From Pseudomonadota bacterium (GTDB lineage Bacteria; Pseudomonadota; Gammaproteobacteria; Burkholderiales; Burkholderiaceae_C): a stretch of DNA of 64,000 nucleotides. Both the position numbers and the translations under genes were made by a program. Position 1 is the stretch's first letter; each line of letters starts with the position of its first letter. The notes under the pieces are model-generated. The model made no database searches. It saw only the letters and a list, made by a program, of their open reading frames with translations, and had not been told where the DNA came from. This document shows positions 59,739 through 64,000 of the stretch, piece by piece. Location of the stretch: the NCBI GenBank assembly GCA_963205115.1, contig CAUJHV010000034.1, forward strand, positions 62,001 through 126,000, written 5' to 3'.

Positions 59739-60704
59739 TCAGTCGGTGGTCGCTGGCGCGGTTTGCGCGTCCGCGATGCGCCCGCAGACGCAATTGCGCC
59801 CGGCGTGCTTGGCCGCGTAGAGTTGCTCGTCGACGGCCCGCATGAACTGTTCTTCGTCGGTCGGCCCCAGCGGCTCATGGGTGCAGAAACCCAGGCTGAT
59901 CGTCACGCAGGCGGCGGTGTCGGAGTCGGCATGGGGGATCGCCAGCGACTCGACCTTGCGCCGCAGCGTCTCCGCGATCTGCCGCGCGCCCGCAAACGGT
60001 GTCTCGGGCAGCAGGCAGGCAAATTCCTCGCCGCCGTAGCGCGCCACCAGGTCGGCCGGCCGGCGCAGCGTCTCGCGCAAGGTCCCGGCCAGGCGGCGCA
60101 GGCATTCATCGCCCGCCTGATGCCCGTAGCGGTCGTTGAAGCGCTTGAAGTGGTCGACGTCGATCATCAGCAGGCTCAGGTCCGAGCCGTTGCGCTTGGC
60201 CCGGCGCCACTCCGTGCTCAGCTGCGTGTCCAGGTGCCGCCGGTTGCCGATGGCCGTCAGGCCGTCGATGAAGACCCAGCGGCGCAGCTGGTCGGCCTGT
60301 GCCTTCAGCGTCAGGTGCGTGCGGGCCCGCGCGCGCACGATGGCCGGATTGATCGGCTTGCCGATGAAGTCCACCGCACCCAGCTCCAGCCCCAGCGTCT
60401 CTTCGGCCTCCTCGCGGTGGGCCGTCACGAAGATGATCGGGATCTGCGCGGTGTCCCGATCGGCCTTCAGGCGGCGGCAGACTTCATGCCCGTCCATGCC
60501 GGGCATCTCCACATCCAGCAGCACCAGGTCCGGGTGCTGGGTGCGCGCGATCTTCAGGGCCTGCTGGCCGTTGGTGGCCATCAGCACCTGGTGGTCGTGG
60601 TGGAACACCTGGTAGAGCACCTGGATGTTGATGGGCTGGTCGTCCACCACCAGGATGCGCGCGGGCCGCGGCGTCAACCCGTCGCTGAACATCATGTCGC
60701 CCAT
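59739..60704 (-). CDS. REC-GGDEF response regulator (diguanylate cyclase)
   Basis: A 321-aa two-domain regulator. REC (about 16-130): acidic VVDDQ, phosphoacceptor Asp64 in LLDVEMPGMDG, TAH and KPIN. GGDEF domain (about 150-305): the active-site loop reads RYGGEEF, a functional variant, and the inhibitory I-site RPAD lies exactly five residues before GGEEF. Phosphorylation should switch on c-di-GMP synthesis; the I-site would limit it. It overlaps the hybrid-kinase stop (kinase stop at 60692), so the kinase or its Hpt domain is the likely phosphodonor. ATG 60704 is chosen; ATG 60698 and ATG 60695 are close alternatives. Confidence 0.93.
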   Translation of the reverse strand: MGDMMFSDGLTPRPARILVVDDQPINIQVLYQVFHHDHQVLMATNGQQALKIARTQHPDLVLLDVEMPGMDGHEVCRRLKADRDTAQIPIIFVTAHREEAEETLGLELGAVDFIGKPINPAIVRARARTHLTLKAQADQLRRWVFIDGLTAIGNRRHLDTQLSTEWRRAKRNGSDLSLLMIDVDHFKRFNDRYGHQAGDECLRRLAGTLRETLRRPADLVARYGGEEFACLLPETPFAGARQIAETLRRKVESLAIPHADSDTAACVTISLGFCTHEPLGPTDEEQFMRAVDEQLYAAKHAGRNCVCGRIADAQTAPATTD

Positions 60705-63700
60705 TCCGCTTCGACGTCGCGGCACATGGCCAGCGCCCGCTCGAAGTCCAGCCGCTGCACCAGGTCGTCCAGCGCCGCCAGCACGGGCGGTGCACCGGGG
60801 GCGCTGCGCAGCGGCGGCAGCACCTCGATGGCACGCATGTCCCCGATCTCCAGCAGCGTCGCCAGTTCCTCCACGGCGCGGCGCCAGGTGCCCGCCTGCG
60901 GGACCTCCCTCGCGGCCATCACGGCAACGCCGGGCGGCGCGGCGCCCTGCGCTTCATCCAGCTCGGCGGCCAGCGGCTTCAGGCGGTCGGGCAGCTCGCG
61001 CAGTACCCGGGTCGTGTGCGCACAGGCCACGGGCGAGGCCGTGCCCACCACCAGGGCCGATTCGGTGCGCAGCAGGGTCGCCGCCAATTCCGCCATCCCG
61101 ATGGTCGCCAGCACGCCGCGCAGCGCGTGCAGGCAGCGCGCCGCCTGCGCCGTGGCGTCCTGGCCGTCGCCCGCGGCCAGCGCGCTGATGGCCCGGTGAA
61201 AGGCCTCGGCCTGCGCCGGCAGCTCGTCGATCAACCGCCGCAGCGCCCGCAGGTAGGCGGCGGGGTTGCCGCCCATGCGCCGGATCGCCAGAGACAGGTC
61301 GACCCCTGCGGCCTGGGCCGCAGCGATCACGCCCGGTGTCTCCTGCGGATGCGCCGCGGCCGCAGGAGACTCACGCGCTGCCGCGCTCGCCGAAGCCTGG
61401 CGCGGCACAGCCGGCCGTGCCACCCGGCCACCGGTGAGCGCCAGCAGGACCTTCACGAGGCGGTCGATGTCGAAGGGCTTGCCGATGTGGTCGTTCATGC
61501 CCGCACGCAGGCAGGCCTCGCGGTCGCTGGCCTGCGCGTTGGCGGTCATGGCCACGATGGGCAGATCCGCGGCCCCCGGCAGGCGGCGGATCTGCAGCGC
61601 AGCCTCCAGGCCGCCCATGACGGGCATCTGCAGATCCATCAGCACGGCGTCGATCGCGCCGAGGCTGTCGCCGACACACGCCACGCAGGACACGCCGTCA
61701 GCGACGATCTGCACCTGCGCGCCTTCTTCCTGCAGCAGTTCGCAGGCGACCTGCTGGTTGTTCGGGTTGTCTTCGGCCAGCAGCAGGCGCAGGCCGGCCA
61801 GTCGCCGCACACGCGCCGCAGGGGCCGGTGCCGGCAGACGCGGCGTGCCTGCACGCCGGGCGCGGCCCTGGGTCACCGCCTCGGCCAGCATCGCGGCGGT
61901 CAGCGGTTTGACCAGCAGGCCATCGAGCACCGTCTCGTCGGCTTCGGCGCGCTGCTCGACGGCCTCGCGTCCGTGGGCCGTGACCATCACGATCAGCGGC
62001 TGGCGCACCAGGCGTTCGGCGCGGATGCGCGTGGCCGTCTGCCAGCCGTCCAGGCCCTGCATGCGCCAGTCCAGCAGCACCGTGTCGATGGGCGGCAGGC
62101 CCGCGGGCCGCCGCGCGCGCAGCAGCGCCAGCGCGGCATCACCACCGTCCACCGATTCCGCCGTCCAGCCCAGCGATTCGCACATGCTGCACAAGAGGTC
62201 GCGTGCGGTGGCGTTGTCGTCCACCACCAGCGCGTGCCAGCTGCCGTGCGGCGGTCCGGCCGGCGCGGCGGGCTGGCCATCGGCCTGCAGCAGACCCGCG
62301 GCGGTCGTCGTGACTTCGGCGGGGACATCGGGCTCGACGGCCACGGGCAGTGTCAGCGTGAAGCGGAAGCAGCTGCCCACGCCCGGCTCGCTGTCCAGCG
62401 TGATCTGGCCGCCCATCATGCCCACCAGGTGCTGGCAGATGGCCAGTCCCAGGCCGGTGCCACCGTAGCGCCGCGTCGTGCTGGCCTCGGCCTGCGTGAA
62501 GCCGCTGAAGATGCGTTCGCGGTGCTCCGGCGCGATGCCGATGCCGGTGTCGCGCACGGCGATCTCGATGGCCACGCGTTCCGCCTCGCGCCACAGCACG
62601 CGCATGGACAGCACCACCTCGCCCTGCCGCGTGAATTTCGCGGCATTGCCGCTCAGGTTGACCAGCACCTGCTGCAGCCGCATCGCGTCGCCCACCAGCC
62701 GCGGCGGCAGCGCGGGGTCGATGTCGAACAGCACCTCCACCGGCTTGCCGGTGACATTCGCCGACAGCACCACGGCCAGGTCGCGCAGCAAGGGCTCCAT
62801 CGCAAAGGGCTGCGGGTCCAGCGTCAGCTTGCCGGCTTCGACCTTCGAGAAATCGAGGATGTCGTTGAGCAGGCCCAGCAGCGAGCGCGCGGCGTTTTCG
62901 GTCTTGTCGGCATAGTCGGATTGGCGCGGGTTCAGCGTCGTGCGCTTGAGCAGCGCCAGCATGCCGAGGATGGCGTTCATCGGCGTGCGGATCTCGTGGC
63001 TCATGTTCGCCAGGAACTGGCTCTTGGCCGTGCTGGCCTGTTCGGCCAGCGACTTGGCCTCGATCAGCGCCAGGCGCAGCGCACGCTGCTCGGTGACGTC
63101 CACGTAGCCGATGACCACGCCCAGGTCCTGGTGCGGCACCGGCATGGCGCTGACCGACAGCCAGACCTGGCGCCGCGGGGTGCGCATGCAGATCACCTCG
63201 TCGTGCACCGCCCGGCCTTCGGTCAAGGCCCGCACGCTCGGAGACTCCGCGCGCGGCAACGGTGTGCCGTCCTCGCGCAGGAAGTGCCAGTCGCGCTCGT
63301 CCAAGCCCGCCGACAGGTACTCGGCCTTGCTGATGTCCAGGATCTGTTCGGCAGCAGGGTTGCAGTCGATGTTGTTGCCGGCGGGATCGGTGATCGTGAT
63401 GCCCACCGGCAGGATGTCGTAGATGGCCTGCAGCCGCGCCAGTGCGCGCGCCGCTTCGGCCGATGCCGCCTCGGCCTGGCTGGTGGCCCGCGCGAGATCG
63501 GTGATGTCGATGCGAAAGCCCACGGTGTGGCCGTCCGCGAGGCGACGTTCGATGATGCGCAGCACGCGCCCGTTGCTCAGGTGCTGCGTGACGGCGTTGT
63601 CGGCCGCGTAGTGCCGGGCCATGCGCTCCCCGACCCACGCCTCGACGCGGCCCACCGCTTCCGCGTAGTCTCCACGCAGCGCGCCCGCGCGGATCAAGTC

Positions 63701-64000
63701 CTCGAAGAGCACACCCGGCTCCATGAGGGGGGCCACGCCGGCATAGGTCTGCCGGTAGCGCTCGTTGCACCAGACCAGGCGGTCCTGCGGGTCGTACAGG
63801 ACAAAGGCCTCGTCGATGGCGTCGATCGCACCGCGCAGCACATCGCCCTGGCGCTTGACTTCGAGTTCCAGGGCGCGGCGGTTGGTGATGTCCTGCATCG
63901 CGCCCACCAGGCGCGGCGTGGCGTGCAGGCCGGTCTCCACTTCGCACACGGCGCGCACCCAGATCGCGCGGCCTGTGCGCGTGCGCATCGGCAGCGCCAG
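60692..64000 (-). CDS. hybrid sensor histidine kinase with two REC and one Hpt domain (N-terminus outside window)
   Basis: About 1100 C-terminal residues are visible; the start lies beyond the right edge. Order: end of a PAS/PAC (AMQDITNRRALE), PAS (about visible 40-170, LYDPQDRLVWCN), another PAS (about 175-300, ILPVGITITDPAG), HisKA with the canonical MSHEIRTPMNAILG, HATPase_c with GGTGLGLAIC, REC1 (LVVDDNATARDL, phosphoacceptor in VLLDWRMQGLDG), REC2 (LLAEDNPNNQQV, VLMDLQMPVMGG, KPFD) and Hpt (CLHALRGVLATIG). It overlaps the GGDEF regulator and probably feeds it. The PAS and transmitter regions are paralogous to the kinase at 16948. Receptor type (membrane or soluble) cannot be judged without the N-terminus. 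Confidence 0.93.
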   Translation of the reverse strand: MALPMRTRTGRAIWVRAVCEVETGLHATPRLVGAMQDITNRRALELEVKRQGDVLRGAIDAIDEAFVLYDPQDRLVWCNERYRQTYAGVAPLMEPGVLFEDLIRAGALRGDYAEAVGRVEAWVGERMARHYAADNAVTQHLSNGRVLRIIERRLADGHTVGFRIDITDLARATSQAEAASAEAARALARLQAIYDILPVGITITDPAGNNIDCNPAAEQILDISKAEYLSAGLDERDWHFLREDGTPLPRAESPSVRALTEGRAVHDEVICMRTPRRQVWLSVSAMPVPHQDLGVVIGYVDVTEQRALRLALIEAKSLAEQASTAKSQFLANMSHEIRTPMNAILGMLALLKRTTLNPRQSDYADKTENAARSLLGLLNDILDFSKVEAGKLTLDPQPFAMEPLLRDLAVVLSANVTGKPVEVLFDIDPALPPRLVGDAMRLQQVLVNLSGNAAKFTRQGEVVLSMRVLWREAERVAIEIAVRDTGIGIAPEHRERIFSGFTQAEASTTRRYGGTGLGLAICQHLVGMMGGQITLDSEPGVGSCFRFTLTLPVAVEPDVPAEVTTTAAGLLQADGQPAAPAGPPHGSWHALVVDDNATARDLLCSMCESLGWTAESVDGGDAALALLRARRPAGLPPIDTVLLDWRMQGLDGWQTATRIRAERLVRQPLIVMVTAHGREAVEQRAEADETVLDGLLVKPLTAAMLAEAVTQGRARRAGTPRLPAPAPAARVRRLAGLRLLLAEDNPNNQQVACELLQEEGAQVQIVADGVSCVACVGDSLGAIDAVLMDLQMPVMGGLEAALQIRRLPGAADLPIVAMTANAQASDREACLRAGMNDHIGKPFDIDRLVKVLLALTGGRVARPAVPRQASASAAARESPAAAAHPQETPGVIAAAQAAGVDLSLAIRRMGGNPAAYLRALRRLIDELPAQAEAFHRAISALAAGDGQDATAQAARCLHALRGVLATIGMAELAATLLRTESALVVGTASPVACAHTTRVLRELPDRLKPLAAELDEAQGAAPPGVAVMAAREVPQAGTWRRAVEELATLLEIGDMRAIEVLPPLRSAPGAPPVLAALDDLVQRLDFERALAMCRDVEAEWAT

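Overview
The window is a high-GC chromosomal segment of a heterotrophic betaproteobacterium. It probably belongs to Burkholderiales and is close to the Comamonadaceae/Sphaerotilaceae. The support is very high GC, dense same-strand operons with ATGA/GTGA overlaps, two Bug/TctC-type solute receptors, IclR and GntR regulators beside catabolic operons, and G+C-rich palindromic intergenic repeats of a kind I associate with Comamonadaceae. I saw no rRNA, tRNA, CRISPR array, IS element or phage gene, and there is no gene-free stretch longer than about 300 bases.

Layout. (1) 1-7227, minus strand: one eight-gene operon with an aconitase-family dehydratase (large and small subunits), a Liv-type ABC importer (livH, livM, livG, livF and a periplasmic receptor) and an isocitrate-lyase/PEP-mutase-family lyase that runs off the left edge. 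A divergent IclR regulator starts at 7350. This looks like uptake, dehydration/hydration and C-C cleavage of a small branched dicarboxylate. (2) 8208-27049: mostly housekeeping or unlinked genes. They are a membrane O-acyltransferase, aquaporin Z, a TonB-like Pro/Ala-rich protein, the tRNA hydroxylase TrhO, a D-serine-dehydratase-like enzyme, an M20 peptidase, a very large hybrid histidine kinase, an odd ParA-like/MFS/GH-A-like operon, and exonuclease I. (3) 27191-36087, minus strand: a carbohydrate ABC importer operon with gluconate kinase, a gluconate-5-dehydrogenase-like SDR, a cupin, a GntR regulator and a DenD-like dehydrogenase, followed upstream by a 2-hydroxyacid dehydrogenase. (4) 36175-43094, plus strand: a divergent sugar-acid operon with an IlvD/Edd dehydratase, an RraA-type aldolase-like protein, an SDR, a beta-hydroxyacid dehydrogenase, D-mannonate dehydratase and a mannonate oxidoreductase. 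Regions 3 and 4 share a related 20-base promoter motif, so they probably form one regulon. (5) 43257-49110, minus strand: a small biotin carrier, a GntR regulator, a class III CoA transferase, two Bug receptors and a carboxyltransferase, headed by a perfect 16-bp palindrome. No biotin carboxylase is present. (6) 49382-59694, plus strand: a GntR/FadR regulator, an L-idonate-dehydrogenase-like enzyme, a complete TRAP transporter, an enolase-superfamily dehydratase, an SDR, an FAH-family hydrolase, an SGNH-like lipoprotein and a UxaA-family dehydratase. Together these suggest a non-phosphorylative 2-keto-3-deoxy sugar-acid pathway. (7) 59739-64000, minus strand: a hybrid histidine kinase, truncated at the right edge, overlapping a REC-GGDEF diguanylate cyclase.

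Taken together, about two thirds of the window is devoted to importing and degrading organic and sugar acids, with four transporter systems of different classes (Liv ABC, carbohydrate ABC, Bug receptors, TRAP), each next to its own regulator and catabolic enzymes. Start codons were chosen from ribosome binding sites, overlaps and family alignment by eye. No database search was possible, so substrate names are inferences.
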